Assembly: GCA_002162755.1 (NCBI GenBank)
Contig: MAAS01000004.1
Location: forward strand, 1 to 64,000
From: Gammaproteobacteria bacterium 50_400_T64
Lineage (GTDB): Bacteria; Pseudomonadota; Gammaproteobacteria; Pseudomonadales; Porticoccaceae
Reading direction: 5' to 3'
DNA length: 64,000 nucleotides
This document shows positions 1 through 10,043 of this stretch, one piece after another (the stretch's first letter is position 1; each line of letters opens with the position of its first letter). The notes beneath the pieces were generated by a model. The model was not told where the DNA came from, made no database searches, and saw nothing but the letters and a program-made list of their open reading frames with translations. Position numbers and translations under genes: made by a program.

Positions 1-1542
1 CACACCGGAGTTGATATCACCACCCCGGCCACCGGTCGTATCATCGTCTGCACTGGCATAATTCTGTCCGGCTGCACTGGCGTTACTGTTGCTCATCGCA
101 CTGCCACCCGCACCGCCGACGGCTCCGTCAAGGGCGCTATAAACAGTACCACCGTGGCCGCCATAGACATCACCATCAGCATAAACATACGTCGCGCTGC
201 TGCCGGTATTCGTGCCCACTGCACTGGCACTGCCGGTGGCATCACCACCCGCGCCACCGGTAGTCGCGCCGTAGGTGTAACCACCGGCTCCACCGGTGCT
301 ATGGCTGTTCGCTCTGGCCACATAAGAACCCGTTGTTACCGCGCTAGAACTGGTCGCATTGACTACGGCATCCGCATCACCACCGACACCACCATCGGCA
401 CCATTGATGCTACCGTTACCACCCCAACCACCGGCACCACCTCTGGCACGGGCGTAACCGTCCGCCACACCCGCACTGTTGCTAATATCGGTATTGGCAG
501 TGGCTGCACCACCCGCTGCTGCTGTGCCTGTGGTGTCATAGCGATAGCCGCCCGCACCACCGGTCGCGGTGGTATCCACGTCCAGATAACTGGACTGCGT
601 CTCGGTGCGCGTCAGTGATGAGCTCGCCGTACCCGCTGTACCGTTGTTGCCGCTGTAAACGTGACCACTAGCACCGCCGGTTGCTGTTTGACGTAAATTG
701 AGTCTGCCTGTGGTTGATCCGGTCACGGCATCGGTGAGGGCTATACTGCCGCCATCACCTGCATTTCCTGTACCTGTTGCTGAACCACCGGAACCACCTC
801 TAGCTGTACCATTGACGGTGACAACGCCACCACTTGCCGAAGAGCCCGAAACCGCACCTAATATAGCAGCACCGCCATTACCAGCATTGCCTGCTGTGGG
901 AGCACCACCAGTACCTGCGCCACTACCTATAGCACCACCTGCCCCACCGTTTCCGCCATTTGCTGTAGCGTTGACGGTGGCAGCACCTGAACCGGAATTA
1001 ACCACTTGAGCCGAAGCTATAGTATCGCCACCATCACCGGCATCGCCACCGTCACCGGGTGCCCCTGTTCCCGCTGCGTAACCACCGGCTCCACCAGCGC
1101 CTCCTGTTCCAGTATTGGCAGTGGCTGTAGCTGAACCATTACCGGTTGCTATAGTGATGTCTGCAGTTGCACTGGCATCACCAGCCTTTGCTCCATCACC
1201 ACCATTGCCACCATTCGAATTAGTTGGCGAACCCTGCCCGCCATTACCGCCCCTGCCACCGCCACCGCCATTCGCATTCGCCGTATTACTGGCATCAGTA
1301 TTAGTGGTACTTGAATTTGCTGTGGCATCGCCGCCAACCGCGCCATTACCGCCTGCAATGCCTGGGTTACCCAAAGCGCCGGTAGCACCTGCCGTGCCTG
1401 CCGTGCCGCTTTGATTATCGGTACCAGCCCACACGGGTTGATAACAAGGTGCGAAGGTAAGAACCAGGCTTATTGAATAAGAGATTAGAGTGCGGCGTTT
1501 ACTGGCTTTTTTGGCGCTAGAGTCTGAAAAAACAACCTTCAT
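1..1542 (-). CDS. Glycine-rich exported repeat protein, N-terminal part (cut by left window edge)
   Basis: The reading frame stays open for 514 codons from an ATG at 1542 to the window edge, so the C-terminus is missing. It begins with a basic stretch (KKASKRR) followed by a hydrophobic segment and ends near PVWAG, which reads as a Sec signal peptide of about 40 residues. The rest is low-complexity, dominated by Gly, Ala, Thr, Ser and Asn, with many GGAGG, GGxGG and GNGG blocks. This composition is typical of large surface adhesins or autotransporter-like passengers. No enzymatic domain is visible. A Shine-Dalgarno GAAGG lies about 9 bases before the ATG. Antisense open frames over this region are shadows of the Gly/Ala codons. 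The secretion route cannot be told without the C-terminus. Confidence 0.8.
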   Translation of the reverse strand, partial: MKVVFSDSSAKKASKRRTLISYSISLVLTFAPCYQPVWAGTDNQSGTAGTAGATGALGNPGIAGGNGAVGGDATANSSTTNTDASNTANANGGGGGRGGNGGQGSPTNSNGGNGGDGAKAGDASATADITIATGNGSATATANTGTGGAGGAGGYAAGTGAPGDGGDAGDGGDTIASAQVVNSGSGAATVNATANGGNGGAGGAIGSGAGTGGAPTAGNAGNGGAAILGAVSGSSASGGVVTVNGTARGGSGGSATGTGNAGDGGSIALTDAVTGSTTGRLNLRQTATGGASGHVYSGNNGTAGTASSSLTRTETQSSYLDVDTTATGGAGGYRYDTTGTAAAGGAATANTDISNSAGVADGYARARGGAGGWGGNGSINGADGGVGGDADAVVNATSSSAVTTGSYVARANSHSTGGAGGYTYGATTGGAGGDATGSASAVGTNTGSSATYVYADGDVYGGHGGTVYSALDGAVGGAGGSAMSNSNASAAGQNYASADDDTTGGRGGDINSGV

Positions 1543-1632
1543 TAGAATCCCTTCTTTTTTGGTGTAAGCGCTAATATTTCAATATTATTGAAACCCTAGG
1601 CTAAAATTTTTATTAATCCTTAACCATTACAA

Positions 1633-1647
1633 GCAGATTGCGTGCCA
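1633..1647 (-). promoter_or_regulatory. Candidate sigma-54 (-24/-12) promoter of the glycine-rich protein
   Basis: Read on the minus strand this site is TGGCACG, four bases, then CTGC. It matches the RpoN consensus TGGCACG-N4-TTGC with exact spacing and one mismatch at a less conserved T. It lies about 90 bases upstream of the ATG at 1542. A perfect 8-bp inverted repeat (TTTCAATA, 1-base spacer) at 1577-1593 sits in the predicted leader. No promoter activity is shown, so this is a motif match only. Confidence 0.4.
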
Positions 1648-2070
1648 ATCGATTTATAGAAACAACTATCAAAGGGTTACACCGAAAACCTGTCGATTTG
1701 GTTGACAATCACTTTCTTTAAGAAAAGCAATGTGTAAAAAAACCTGACAGTGCTTTACGATAAAAATACAAACAGCACGAAGTAATTGGTGATAAGAATT
1801 AAAAAAACTCCTTTTAATTAGGCTTATAACTTTATTAGCACCACCAAATAGAACGGGACTAGTTAAAAAAATCAGCGTAAAGAAAGCTGACACTCTGTGT
1901 TTTACATAAATATAAAACTTACACGAGTAGCAACATTAGAGATTTAGTGTTGGGAGGCATTACTGAAACAAATCTTAGCTTTCTATAAAAACCCGCGAGT
2001 TGCAATGCTTTACTTTCTACAGCTCAATATGTGAATATTTAGCTCTATACAAAAGAGAGACAAAAATATA
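1648..2070. other. AT-rich intergenic region without a convincing gene
   Basis: This separates the divergently transcribed glycine-rich gene and the lipoprotein gene. A 74-codon minus-strand open frame at 1669-1893 lacks a good ribosome binding site and resembles no protein I know. I see no RNA gene or strong terminator here. Confidence 0.5.
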
Positions 2071-2556
2071 ATGATTGCGAATAAAAAACGTCCGGCAGCA
2101 TGGGCGAAGCTGACTTTCATAACGGGCGTTGCCGTTATATTTTTATTATCCTGCACCGCTGAGGAAAAGCAGTCACTACCCAGCGACCTTGAAAATCAAA
2201 AAATAGTTCTGGAAACCACCCTTGCTTTTGCACAGGCCGTAAATGCAAAAGACCTTTCTCTATTTCGAAATCAAACGACGAAAGAATTCAAAGCAGAATT
2301 TAGCCATGAGCAATTTGAAACAGTATTTGCTGGCTTTATTAAGCAAGAGATTAATCTCCTACCGGCTGCAAAATTGAACCCGGAATTCCACATCCCACCC
2401 ATTTTAAGTGACGACGGCACCTTAATTCTGCGAGGTTATTTCCCAACCAGACCCTCACAAATTGAGTTTGATTACAATTATTTATGGCGCAATGGCGGCT
2501 GGAAAATTAGCGGCATTAGCCTGGAAATAAACCCGGTTACAACGCATAAGCCCTAA
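2071..2556 (+). CDS. Small predicted lipoprotein of unknown function
   Basis: The product has 161 residues. A basic N-terminus and a hydrophobic stretch are followed by the lipobox LLSC, so Cys27 or the next residues would be lipidated and the protein anchored to a membrane. The remainder is a small alpha/beta domain that starts with a long helix (about residues 40-75) and ends in alternating strands (LILRGYF, IEFDYNYLWRNGGWKISGI). That pattern recalls NTF2-like or DUF4019-type domains, but the match is loose. It stands alone: the next gene is convergent. The ATG at 2071 is preceded by an AGAGAGA stretch. Function unknown. Confidence 0.7.
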   Translation: MIANKKRPAAWAKLTFITGVAVIFLLSCTAEEKQSLPSDLENQKIVLETTLAFAQAVNAKDLSLFRNQTTKEFKAEFSHEQFETVFAGFIKQEINLLPAAKLNPEFHIPPILSDDGTLILRGYFPTRPSQIEFDYNYLWRNGGWKISGISLEINPVTTHKP

Positions 2557-2611
2557 CTATTACCACGATATTTAGCACAACATCGCCTTTCTTTAACTGT
2601 CAAAAAACCGA

Positions 2612-3343
2612 TTAACCCCGGCCCAAATAGGGCTGAGTGACCGGTAAAATCACCGACTCAAACAAGTTCACGTGATCTGGCAACGAGGCCATGGTGACGA
2701 CCAGCTCAGCGAGATCTTCCACTGCCATTACACCTTCTTTCTCCGGTACCTGCGGGCTCTTTTCCCAGATGTCTGTCATTACGTTACCGGGATTAATACA
2801 GCACACCGCAATATTGTAGGCCCGTAATTCCAGTGCCAGTGCTTTAGTTAAGCCAGTGACTGCAAATTTTGAGGTGGTGTAGGGCGAGCTTTTCACGCGC
2901 GGCATTTGCCCGGAAATACTGCCAATATTAATGATGCGGCCCTTCTTCGTCGGCTTCATCAATCGTGCAGCACCGCGACAGCAGAGGAACATGCCGTTGA
3001 CATTGACGTCTTGCACCTGTCGCCAGGCATCATAGCTAAGTTCGTCGATACGACCGGAGATGGCCATGCCGGCGTTGTTGACGAGAATATCAAGCCCTTG
3101 TTTGTGTTCGGCAACCAGCGAAAAAAGCGCATCGACAGAGGCCTCATCCGTAATATCACAGACACAGACTTGAGCGCGTCCACCAGCGGCGGTGATTTCT
3201 ACGGCAACTGCATTCATCTTCTCTTCATCGCGAGAGGCCAAAATCAATTTGCAGCCCTGCTTTGCCAACGCGATGGCGATACCTTTACCAATGCCTTTAC
3301 TCGCACCGGTGACGACGGCGAGTTTATTTTCTAATGATTCCAT
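2612..3343 (-). CDS. Short-chain dehydrogenase/reductase (SDR)
   Basis: This is a classical SDR of 243 residues. The cofactor motif TGASKGIG is at residues 12-19, NNAG at 89-92, the catalytic Ser is near 142-144 and YTTSK (Tyr155, Lys159) forms the active site. Such enzymes use NAD(P)H to interconvert alcohols and ketones. Substrate cannot be told from sequence. The frame extends 12 bases further up to an ATG at 3355, but the ATG at 3343 has GAGG at the right distance and gives the usual SDR N-terminus. It lies downstream of acs on the same strand, separated from it by a terminator, so it probably has its own promoter or receives read-through. Confidence 0.85.
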   Translation of the reverse strand: MESLENKLAVVTGASKGIGKGIAIALAKQGCKLILASRDEEKMNAVAVEITAAGGRAQVCVCDITDEASVDALFSLVAEHKQGLDILVNNAGMAISGRIDELSYDAWRQVQDVNVNGMFLCCRGAARLMKPTKKGRIINIGSISGQMPRVKSSPYTTSKFAVTGLTKALALELRAYNIAVCCINPGNVMTDIWEKSPQVPEKEGVMAVEDLAELVVTMASLPDHVNLFESVILPVTQPYLGRG

Positions 3344-3383
3344 TACCTGCCTCATTTTTCTGTTGAGAATATAAATTACGGGT

Positions 3384-3411
3384 TAATAAAAAGGCGCCCG
3401 TAGGCGCCTCG
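3384..3411 (-). terminator. Rho-independent terminator after acs
   Basis: A 7-bp stem (AGGCGCC / GGCGCCT) with a 4-base loop is followed on the minus strand by a T run. It sits directly downstream of the acs stop codon. Confidence 0.8.
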
Positions 3412-3429
3412 AAAAGTGGAAATAAACCT

Positions 3430-5367
3430 TTACGTGTTGTGCCCATTTTTGATGAGCTCATCAACCACTGACGGATCGGCCAGGGTGGATGTATCCCCCA
3501 AATTATCCAGCTCATTGGCCGCGACTTTACGCAAAATTCTACGCATAATTTTACCGGAACGCGTTTTCGGTAAGCCGGGTGCCCACTGAATTAAGTCAGG
3601 CTTGGCAATGGCACCAATTTCCCGCACGCACATGGCGACCAATTCTTTGCGCAATTCTTCAGAAGGCTCGACACCACCCATCAGGGTAACGTAGGCATAA
3701 ATGCCCTGCCCCTTAATGTCGTGGGGATAGCCAACTACTGCCGCTTCAGCAACAGACTCATGCAGTACCAGCGCGCTTTCAACTTCGGCCGTTCCCATGC
3801 GGTGGCCCGAGACATTAAGCACATCATCGACGCGACCCGTAATCCAGTAGTAACCGTCTGCGTCACGGCGTACACCGTCACCGACAAAATAGTAACCGGG
3901 ATAGGTTGAGAAGTAGGTATCTATTGCGCGCTGATGGTCGCCGTAAATAGTGCGAATTTGCCCCGGCCAGGAGGATTTAATCACCAGATTACCCTCGCAA
4001 GCACCTTCCATTTCTTTGCCGTCAGCATCGACAACTGCAGGCTCTACACCGAAGAATGGCAACGTTGCTGAACCCGGCTTGAGGTCAGTAGCGCCGGGTA
4101 AGGGCGTCAACATAATGCCGCCGGTTTCAGTCTGCCACCAGGTATCGACGATGGGGCAACGCGATTCACCTATCACCCGGTAGTACCATTCCCAGGCTTC
4201 TGGATTGATAGGCTCGCCCACTGAACCGAGCAGTTTAAGGGATGAGCGCGATGTGCTTTTCACGAAGTCATCACCTGCACCCATTAAGGCGCGCAGTGCA
4301 GTTGGCGCGGTGTAAAACTGATTAACCTGATGCTTGTCGATAACTTGCCAAAAGCGCGAGGCATCGGGATAAGTGGGTATGCCTTCGAACATTAAGGTCG
4401 TCGCGCCATTACACAGTGGCCCGTAAACAATGTAGCTATGCCCGGTCACCCAACCGACATCGGCGGTACACCAATAAATATCACCCTCTTTGTAATCGAA
4501 GACATATTTGTGCGTCATCGAGGCCTGTAGTAAATAGCCACCCGTGGTGTGCAGCACACCCTTGGGTTTGCCGGTGGAGCCGGAGGTATAAAGAATGAAC
4601 AGCGGGTCTTCTGCATCCATCGACTCGGGAGCACACTTACTATCGGCAGCAGCCATAGCTTCAGCGTATTTAATGTCGCGCCCTTCCTGCCAAGCCACAT
4701 CGCCACCCGTACGCTCAACCACCAAACAAGTATGGACGTTGGGGCATTGCTCGAGAGCGATGTCAGCATTGCTTTTTAAGGGTACTGAGCGGCCACCGCG
4801 CAAACCTTCGTCGGCAGTAATGAGTAATTGGCAGTCAGAATTGAGGATGCGGTCTTTCAGTGCATCGGGAGAAAAGCCGCCGAAAACGACGGAATGCACC
4901 GCGCCAATACGAGCACAGGCAAGCATAGCGTAGGAGGCCTCGGGGATCATCGGCATATAAATGCAGACTCGATCGCCTTTTTTTATACCGCGTTCTTTCA
5001 AAACATTAGCCAGCTTACAAACCTGCTGATGCAGTTCGCGATACGTAATGTTCTTATCGACACTGGGGTCATCGCCTTCCCAGATAATAGCGGTTTGATC
5101 GCCGCGAGTAGCAAGGTGGCGGTCTATGCAATTAACAGAGACATTAAGTTTTCCGCCACTAAACCAGGCAGCTTCTGCTTTTCGTAAATCGTAGTCGCAG
5201 ACTTTATCCCAACACTTGTCCCAGTCCAGGAAGGCATTGGCCTGTTCTGCCCAGAAGGCATCAGAGTCGTTGATGGAGCGCTGATACATCTCCTGATACG
5301 TTTCTTTGTTGATATAGGCACTATCGCGCCAGGCATCCGGTACCGGATAAATGGGAAACTCAGACAT
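3430..5367 (-). CDS. acs: Acetyl-CoA synthetase (AMP-forming)
   Basis: The product has 645 residues, the normal length for Acs. The ANL-superfamily P-loop [12 protein letters not shown] lies in the middle, followed by [10 protein letters not shown] and the acetate-pocket region with [10 protein letters not shown]. The C-terminus carries [13 protein letters not shown] and [12 protein letters not shown], whose Lys is the residue acetylated by Pat-type regulators in the family. It activates acetate to acetyl-CoA via acetyl-AMP in the cytoplasm. I chose the ATG at 5367 (MSEFPIYP) because GGGG precedes it; an in-frame ATG seven codons earlier is less likely. Acetate activation suits an organism that makes acetyl-CoA by massive beta-oxidation. 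Confidence 0.97.
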   Translation of the reverse strand: MSEFPIYPVPDAWRDSAYINKETYQEMYQRSINDSDAFWAEQANAFLDWDKCWDKVCDYDLRKAEAAWFSGGKLNVSVNCIDRHLATRGDQTAIIWEGDDPSVDKNITYRELHQQVCKLANVLKERGIKKGDRVCIYMPMIPEASYAMLACARIGAVHSVVFGGFSPDALKDRILNSDCQLLITADEGLRGGRSVPLKSNADIALEQCPNVHTCLVVERTGGDVAWQEGRDIKYAEAMAAADSKCAPESMDAEDPLFILYTSGSTGKPKGVLHTTGGYLLQASMTHKYVFDYKEGDIYWCTADVGWVTGHSYIVYGPLCNGATTLMFEGIPTYPDASRFWQVIDKHQVNQFYTAPTALRALMGAGDDFVKSTSRSSLKLLGSVGEPINPEAWEWYYRVIGESRCPIVDTWWQTETGGIMLTPLPGATDLKPGSATLPFFGVEPAVVDADGKEMEGACEGNLVIKSSWPGQIRTIYGDHQRAIDTYFSTYPGYYFVGDGVRRDADGYYWITGRVDDVLNVSGHRMGTAEVESALVLHESVAEAAVVGYPHDIKGQGIYAYVTLMGGVEPSEELRKELVAMCVREIGAIAKPDLIQWAPGLPKTRSGKIMRRILRKVAANELDNLGDTSTLADPSVVDELIKNGHNT

Positions 5368-5494
5368 ACTAACCCCTGTAAAAGTCAAAATAGCGAATAA
5401 TTTCAGGCCGCTATTTTGTCACAACAGGCTCTCTTTGTCATAGCCGGGGGTTATCACAACAAGAAAGATCAGGCTTAAAGGAGAAGTAAATTCG

Positions 5495-5514
5495 AGCCCT
5501 GCGAAAGCAGGGCT
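5495..5514 (-). terminator. Hairpin between panD and acs, possible weak terminator
   Basis: A perfect 8-bp stem (AGCCCTGC / GCAGGGCT) closed by a GAAA tetraloop lies 8 bases downstream of the panD stop. No T run follows, so it may be a weak terminator or an RNA-stability element rather than a full stop. Confidence 0.45.
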
Positions 5515-5521
5515 GGGGGCA

Positions 5522-5905
5522 TTACGATACGGCTTGTACCGCAATGGTATTGGTGCTGCGCTCAACACTGTTGTCTTTGTTCAAGTAGACGAGTTTAGGC
5601 TTGTGTTCAGCCATCTCCGCCTCGTTGAACTGGCCGTAGGTGGCAATGATAATCCTATCGCCAACTTGTACTCGCCGAGCGGCTGCGCCGTTCATGGAGA
5701 TAGTGCCACTGCCCGCCTCTGCCTGAATAATATAGGTAGTAAAGCGCTCGCCGTTGTCGACGTTGTAAATATCGATTTGCTCAAATTCACGCATACCCGC
5801 CAGTTTAAGCAGATCGCTATCGATGGCACAGGAGCCGTCGTACCACAGCTCCGCTTGAGTAACAGAGCCCATATGTAACTTGGCTTTCAACATGTTGCTC
5901 AACAT
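5522..5905 (-). CDS. panD: Aspartate 1-decarboxylase
   Basis: The product has 127 residues and the full family pattern: N-terminal [16 protein letters not shown], then the self-cleavage site YDGSCAID (cleavage between Gly and Ser creates the pyruvoyl cofactor on Ser), [19 protein letters not shown] and the conserved C-terminal beta barrel. It makes beta-alanine from aspartate for pantothenate and CoA. The start at 5905 aligns well with the usual N-terminus. The gene follows panC by 11 bases, so the two are co-transcribed. Feeding CoA synthesis beside a CoA-heavy catabolic region is sensible but may be coincidence. Confidence 0.96.
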   Translation of the reverse strand: MLSNMLKAKLHMGSVTQAELWYDGSCAIDSDLLKLAGMREFEQIDIYNVDNGERFTTYIIQAEAGSGTISMNGAAARRVQVGDRIIIATYGQFNEAEMAEHKPKLVYLNKDNSVERSTNTIAVQAVS

Positions 5906-5916
5906 AAATAAAACCT

Positions 5917-6816
5917 CTACTTCTTCACTTCTGTCTGTTCTTCCAGCACCGCCGCGGCCTGGGATTCGCCGAGCGTCATGCTGATATTATCAATAAGACG
6001 CGCGCCCTTGGTAAACATCGCACCCAGTATGGTCAACTGGCTGTCATCGTGTGCCGCTGGCTCCAGCGTTTTCGAGTTGCGAATACTAACATAATCTGTA
6101 CGAAAGCCACTTTTTTCAAGTGTCTCAGCAGCCTGAATTTCAAGTGCCGTAAAATCGCGCTCACCGGCCTCGATTTGACTCCGACACCAACAAAGCGTTT
6201 CGTAGAGCACTTTCACTTTGGGGCGCTCGTCCTCACCCAGGTAGCCATTGCGAGAGCTTAAGGCCAAACCATCAACATCGCGGGCGATAGCTGCACCGAC
6301 AATATCGACCGGAATACACAGGTCTTCAACCATGCGTCGAATCACTGCCAGCTGCTGATAATCTTTAATGCCGAAAATAGCCGTATCGGGCTGCACAATG
6401 TGTAGCAGCTTGGAGACTACGGTAGTGACGCCTTCAAAGTGGCCGGGACGGCTGGCACCACAGAGGATGTCAGTCATTGTCGGCACCACCACACGGGTTT
6501 GATCGGCCATGCCATTGGGGTAAATTTCATTTTCATCGGGATGAAAAAGAAAATCACACCCTTCCGCTTCAAGCTTTTTCGCATCGTCCTGAAAAGTGCG
6601 CGGGTATTTTTCCCAATCTTCGTTAAGCCCAAATTGTAGAGGGTTAACAAAAATACTCACCACCACCACATCGCACTGCTCTTTCGCCAGTCGCACCAAT
6701 TGCAGATGGCCTTCGTGCAAATTACCCATGGTGGGAACAAAACCGATAGTTTCGCCACCCTGGCGGCGCGCTCTAATTTCGGCACGTAAACCGGAAACTG
6801 TGTGGTAAATATTCAT
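5917..6816 (-). CDS. panC: Pantoate-beta-alanine ligase (pantothenate synthetase)
   Basis: The product is about 299 residues, the usual length. Family signatures are visible: [18 protein letters not shown] (the HIGH-like nucleotide-binding motif), [25 protein letters not shown] and [15 protein letters not shown], then LSSRNGYL. It joins pantoate and beta-alanine using ATP in the cytoplasm. The frame is open upstream to a TTG at 6828, but the ATG at 6816 has GGAG six bases before it and gives the usual MNIYHTV start. panB is not in this window. Confidence 0.96.
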   Translation of the reverse strand: MNIYHTVSGLRAEIRARRQGGETIGFVPTMGNLHEGHLQLVRLAKEQCDVVVVSIFVNPLQFGLNEDWEKYPRTFQDDAKKLEAEGCDFLFHPDENEIYPNGMADQTRVVVPTMTDILCGASRPGHFEGVTTVVSKLLHIVQPDTAIFGIKDYQQLAVIRRMVEDLCIPVDIVGAAIARDVDGLALSSRNGYLGEDERPKVKVLYETLCWCRSQIEAGERDFTALEIQAAETLEKSGFRTDYVSIRNSKTLEPAAHDDSQLTILGAMFTKGARLIDNISMTLGESQAAAVLEEQTEVKK

Positions 6817-6861
6817 TCGCTTCTCCAATTCCCCAGGCTAAATACGTTGCTACTGTCGTTT

Positions 6862-8229
6862 TTAATCTTCAGAAAAATAATCTCGAGCAAGGTTTTCAAA
6901 ACGCGTGTACTTACCAACAAAGGCCAGCTTCGAGGTGCCAATGGGCCCATTTCGCTGCTTGCCAATAATAATTTCAGCGACGCCTTTGTCCTGGCTTTCC
7001 TCGTTATAAACCTCATCGCGATAGATGAAAATAATCACATCGGCATCCTGCTCGATAGCACCAGAGTCACGTAGGTCTGAGTTGATTGGACGTTTATTCG
7101 GTCGCTGTTCAAGATTACGACTCAATTGGGAAAGCGCCAAAACTGGGCAGTTAAATTCACGAGCGATAATTTTTAAATCCCGTGAAATCTGCGAAATCTC
7201 CTGCACCCGACCATCGGCCTTGGTGCTGGCACTCATCAGTTGCAAATAATCGATCATGACCAATGCAGGGCTACCGTGCTCACGGCTCAACTGGCGAATA
7301 CGATTGCGCAGTTCCATGGGGCTAATGCCCGGCGTGTCGTCGATAAACAGAGGGCGATCTTTAAGTCGCGCGGCGGCTCCGGCCAGACGGGTAAAGTCAT
7401 CAGGGTCGAGATTACCATTGCGCATTTTGGTTTGATCGATCTTCCCCATCGACGACAAGAGTCGAATAACTAACTGATTGGCCGGCATTTCAAGGCTAAA
7501 CACCAACACCGGCTTTTCCTGGTGCAGCATCGCGTGTTCAACCAGGTTCATTGCAAAGGAAGTTTTACCCATCGACGGGCGACCTGCGATAATCACCAAA
7601 TCGGCGACCTGCCAACCCGAGGTACTGGCATCGAGTTCGGTAAAACCGGTGCTCAAACCGGTAATATCGGCATCGCTGGTAAACAACAGCTCAATACGAT
7701 CGACGGCCTGACGCAGTAAGTCGGTAACATTTTGGAAGCCGCCCTCTTTGGGGCGACCCTCAACCACTTCCAGAAGACGACGCTCTGCCTCGGCCAATAA
7801 CTTGCCGCTATCCCACCCGAGGGGGTTATAGCCTTTCTGGGAAATCTCACTGGCCGCAAGAATCAATTTTCGAACAATGGAGCGCTCGAGAACAATCTGT
7901 GCATAAGCACGAATATTTTCGGAGCTAGGTGTATTGCGAGCGATATTAACGAGATAACTATCCCCGCCAGCCTCTTCAAGGCGATGCAGAGATTTCAGGG
8001 CTTCAGAAAGGGTAATAGGATCGAGGGGCTGATCCTGGTCCGCCAGATCCTTCATCGTTTCGAAGATCAGGCGATGGTCCTGGCCGTAGAAGTCGTCTTC
8101 GGTAATAAGAGAGGCGACGCTATCGAAAGCGTCATTAGCCAGCATTAAAGCGCCGAGTACCGCCTGCTCCGCTTCTATGGAGTGGGGTAACTCAGGTATT
8201 TTAGTATTAGCGGTGGCGAGTTCAGTCAT
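6862..8229 (-). CDS. dnaB: Replicative DNA helicase DnaB
   Basis: The product has 455 residues. The N-terminal primase-interacting domain starts with PHSIEAEQAVLGALML, and a linker leads to the RecA-like hexameric helicase domain with Walker A GRPSMGKT at 216-223 and the Walker B region ALVMIDYLQLM. DnaB unwinds the parental duplex at the fork and recruits DnaG. It lies downstream of rplI on the same strand, as in Pseudomonas. In Pseudomonas alr normally follows dnaB; here panC does. The 8230-8448 gap to rplI holds no gene or clear terminator. Confidence 0.97.
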   Translation of the reverse strand: MTELATANTKIPELPHSIEAEQAVLGALMLANDAFDSVASLITEDDFYGQDHRLIFETMKDLADQDQPLDPITLSEALKSLHRLEEAGGDSYLVNIARNTPSSENIRAYAQIVLERSIVRKLILAASEISQKGYNPLGWDSGKLLAEAERRLLEVVEGRPKEGGFQNVTDLLRQAVDRIELLFTSDADITGLSTGFTELDASTSGWQVADLVIIAGRPSMGKTSFAMNLVEHAMLHQEKPVLVFSLEMPANQLVIRLLSSMGKIDQTKMRNGNLDPDDFTRLAGAAARLKDRPLFIDDTPGISPMELRNRIRQLSREHGSPALVMIDYLQLMSASTKADGRVQEISQISRDLKIIAREFNCPVLALSQLSRNLEQRPNKRPINSDLRDSGAIEQDADVIIFIYRDEVYNEESQDKGVAEIIIGKQRNGPIGTSKLAFVGKYTRFENLARDYFSED

Positions 8230-8448
8230 GGGTAAACCACAGCCAGCAGCCTACAGAAAAAATCTTTATCGGGATGACAACCAAGCTAGCAGTTAGATAA
8301 CAAGCCCTTTGATGCGCAGCTTGCTTTTGCACGAAGATATTCATAACAAAGAAATTGTGCACCTGAGCATTTAGCAGTTGGCCAGTAAAATGTAGCTAAC
8401 CACAAGCCGTCAGATAAAAACCTGGCGGCCTGTAACGCTACTGAAGGC

Positions 8449-8901
8449 TTATTCTTCTTCTGCAACAACGACCTGAATAGTCGTTGATAAATCACTGTGC
8501 AACTGGATAGAGACTTCAAACTCACCGAGTTCACGCAGTGCGCCTTCGGGCATTTTGACTTCACTTTTAGCCAGCTCAACACCTGCTGCAGTCACGGCTT
8601 CGGCGATATCGCGACCACCAACTGAACCAAACAGCTTGCCTTCGTCACCGGCAACAGCAGTGATTGTGACACTAGCCAGCGCAGCCAGAGCAGCGGCACG
8701 AGCCTCAGCCTTACCCAGTTTGTCAGTAGCGGCGGCTTCCAACTCAGCGCGACGCTCTTCAAAATCAACCAGATTCGCTTCAGTGGCAAAAACGGCCTTG
8801 CCATGAGGAATCAGAAAATTACGACCAAAGCCTGCTTTTACAGCAACTTTATCGCCAATAGTACCTAACTTACCTACTTTTTCTAACAGTATTACGTCCA
8901 T
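8449..8901 (-). CDS. rplI: 50S ribosomal protein L9
   Basis: The product has 150 residues in the typical L9 architecture: N-terminal rRNA-binding domain ([29 protein letters not shown]), a long connecting helix rich in Ala and Glu, and a C-terminal domain ending in the acidic VVVAEEE. It binds 23S rRNA at the base of the L1 stalk. The ATG at 8901 is preferred over the adjacent upstream GTG because the family begins MxVILL. Confidence 0.97.
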   Translation of the reverse strand: MDVILLEKVGKLGTIGDKVAVKAGFGRNFLIPHGKAVFATEANLVDFEERRAELEAAATDKLGKAEARAAALAALASVTITAVAGDEGKLFGSVGGRDIAEAVTAAGVELAKSEVKMPEGALRELGEFEVSIQLHSDLSTTIQVVVAEEE

Positions 8902-8926
8902 CACTCAACCTCTTAAATTATTCTGT

Positions 8927-9784
8927 TCAAGACGACCGGCGTGCTGCCAGTCGTGAACGAAAATCCATCACGCTGTCGAGAAATCCCAACCCGATCAGCA
9001 CCGAACTCAAAGGACCCAGCAACAACACCAGCCCCATATAAAAAACCACTATCCAACGCGTACTGAGACCTGCAAAAGCAACGCTATGATGTACCAGGGC
9101 CACACCACTCAAAAGTAAAGGCAAGCCCAGTAAATTACCCCAGGTTACATACTCCTGTCCCAGCAAGTAACAGCCCATCAATGCAGCAAACAACAAAGTC
9201 GCACTAAGCCGGTCAAAACGCAGCGCATGAAACTCTACGCCAAAACCACCAGGGTTATACAACAATGACTGCCACCAGCGCGCCAGTAGAAGTGCTGCTA
9301 TCGCTGTTAAAGCAATAACCCATGCCAATAAGCCTGCAACAAACAAATCACTGGGCTCAAACACAAGCGCACTATTCTGCTGCTGCAACTGGCGAAGCAT
9401 TTCATTTAAGGCTTCGCGCATTGCGCTTACATCAGCGGCTAGCAACAACTTCATCGTCAGCCCGCTGAGCACACTCACACCAAGCATCACTTTCAGTGTA
9501 CTTGTCCACGCACGAGTCTGGTTTAATGCACTCGCACCGATCAACACCACCAGCACCGAAAATATGGAGGCCCAAACCATGGCGCCATTCATACTTTCTG
9601 AGTTGACCAATATCACCAGGGGCAATATGGCCCAAAGCAATAATAGACAGCCCTCGGCAAGGCCTTTCCTCAACACAACCAAACCCACGGCTGCGGGACT
9701 CACTAAGGGAAAAAAATTACCCAGAAGTGCAACCAGTGCAGCCTTAAGGCGACCCGCCATGATAAATTCAGCCAGAGCGCGCAT
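8927..9784 (-). CDS. Multi-spanning membrane protein of the rpsR-rplI locus (DUF2232/YybS-like)
   Basis: The product has 285 residues and about eight hydrophobic segments, with the N-terminus MRALAEFIMAGRLKAAL. The same position between rpsR and rplI is occupied by a membrane protein with a very similar N-terminus in Pseudomonas and related bacteria. The family is usually labelled DUF2232 or YybS-like and has no established function; membrane transport has been proposed from its fold. It is tightly placed in the ribosomal operon, so it is probably expressed with S6, S18 and L9. Confidence 0.8.
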   Translation of the reverse strand: MRALAEFIMAGRLKAALVALLGNFFPLVSPAAVGLVVLRKGLAEGCLLLLWAILPLVILVNSESMNGAMVWASIFSVLVVLIGASALNQTRAWTSTLKVMLGVSVLSGLTMKLLLAADVSAMREALNEMLRQLQQQNSALVFEPSDLFVAGLLAWVIALTAIAALLLARWWQSLLYNPGGFGVEFHALRFDRLSATLLFAALMGCYLLGQEYVTWGNLLGLPLLLSGVALVHHSVAFAGLSTRWIVVFYMGLVLLLGPLSSVLIGLGFLDSVMDFRSRLAARRSS

Positions 9785-9812
9785 CAGTAATGACGAAGTC
9801 TAGTTCGCTGGT

Positions 9813-10040
9813 TTATTTATGGCCGTCAGTGTAGGGCAGCAGGGCAAGAAAGCGTGCTCTCTTGATAGCTGTCGCCAACTGGCGCTGGTACTTGGCTTTG
9901 GTGCCAGTAATTCTGCTGGGCACAATTTTTCCGGTTTCGGAAACATTAGCTTTCAGAGTATCGAGATCTTTATAGTCAATCTCGGTGACACCCTCAGCAG
10001 TAAAACGGCAAAATTTGCGACGACGATTAAAACGTGCCAT
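9813..10040 (-). CDS. rpsR: 30S ribosomal protein S18
   Basis: The 75-residue product shows the S18 pattern throughout: [14 protein letters not shown] near the N-terminus, [27 protein letters not shown] in the middle and [23 protein letters not shown] at the end. S18 binds S6 on the platform of the 30S subunit. It lies 3 bases from the rpsF stop, so the two are co-translated. Confidence 0.98.
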   Translation of the reverse strand: MARFNRRRKFCRFTAEGVTEIDYKDLDTLKANVSETGKIVPSRITGTKAKYQRQLATAIKRARFLALLPYTDGHK

Positions 10041-10043
10041 GGC

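Noticed and set aside
154-618. Plus-strand open frame over the glycine-rich gene
   Set aside because: Thr/Gly-rich antisense of GGN/GCN codons, with a better minus-strand frame, signal peptide and RBS.
1669-1893. 74-codon minus-strand open frame
   Set aside because: No RBS, no recognisable protein, AT-rich intergenic sequence.
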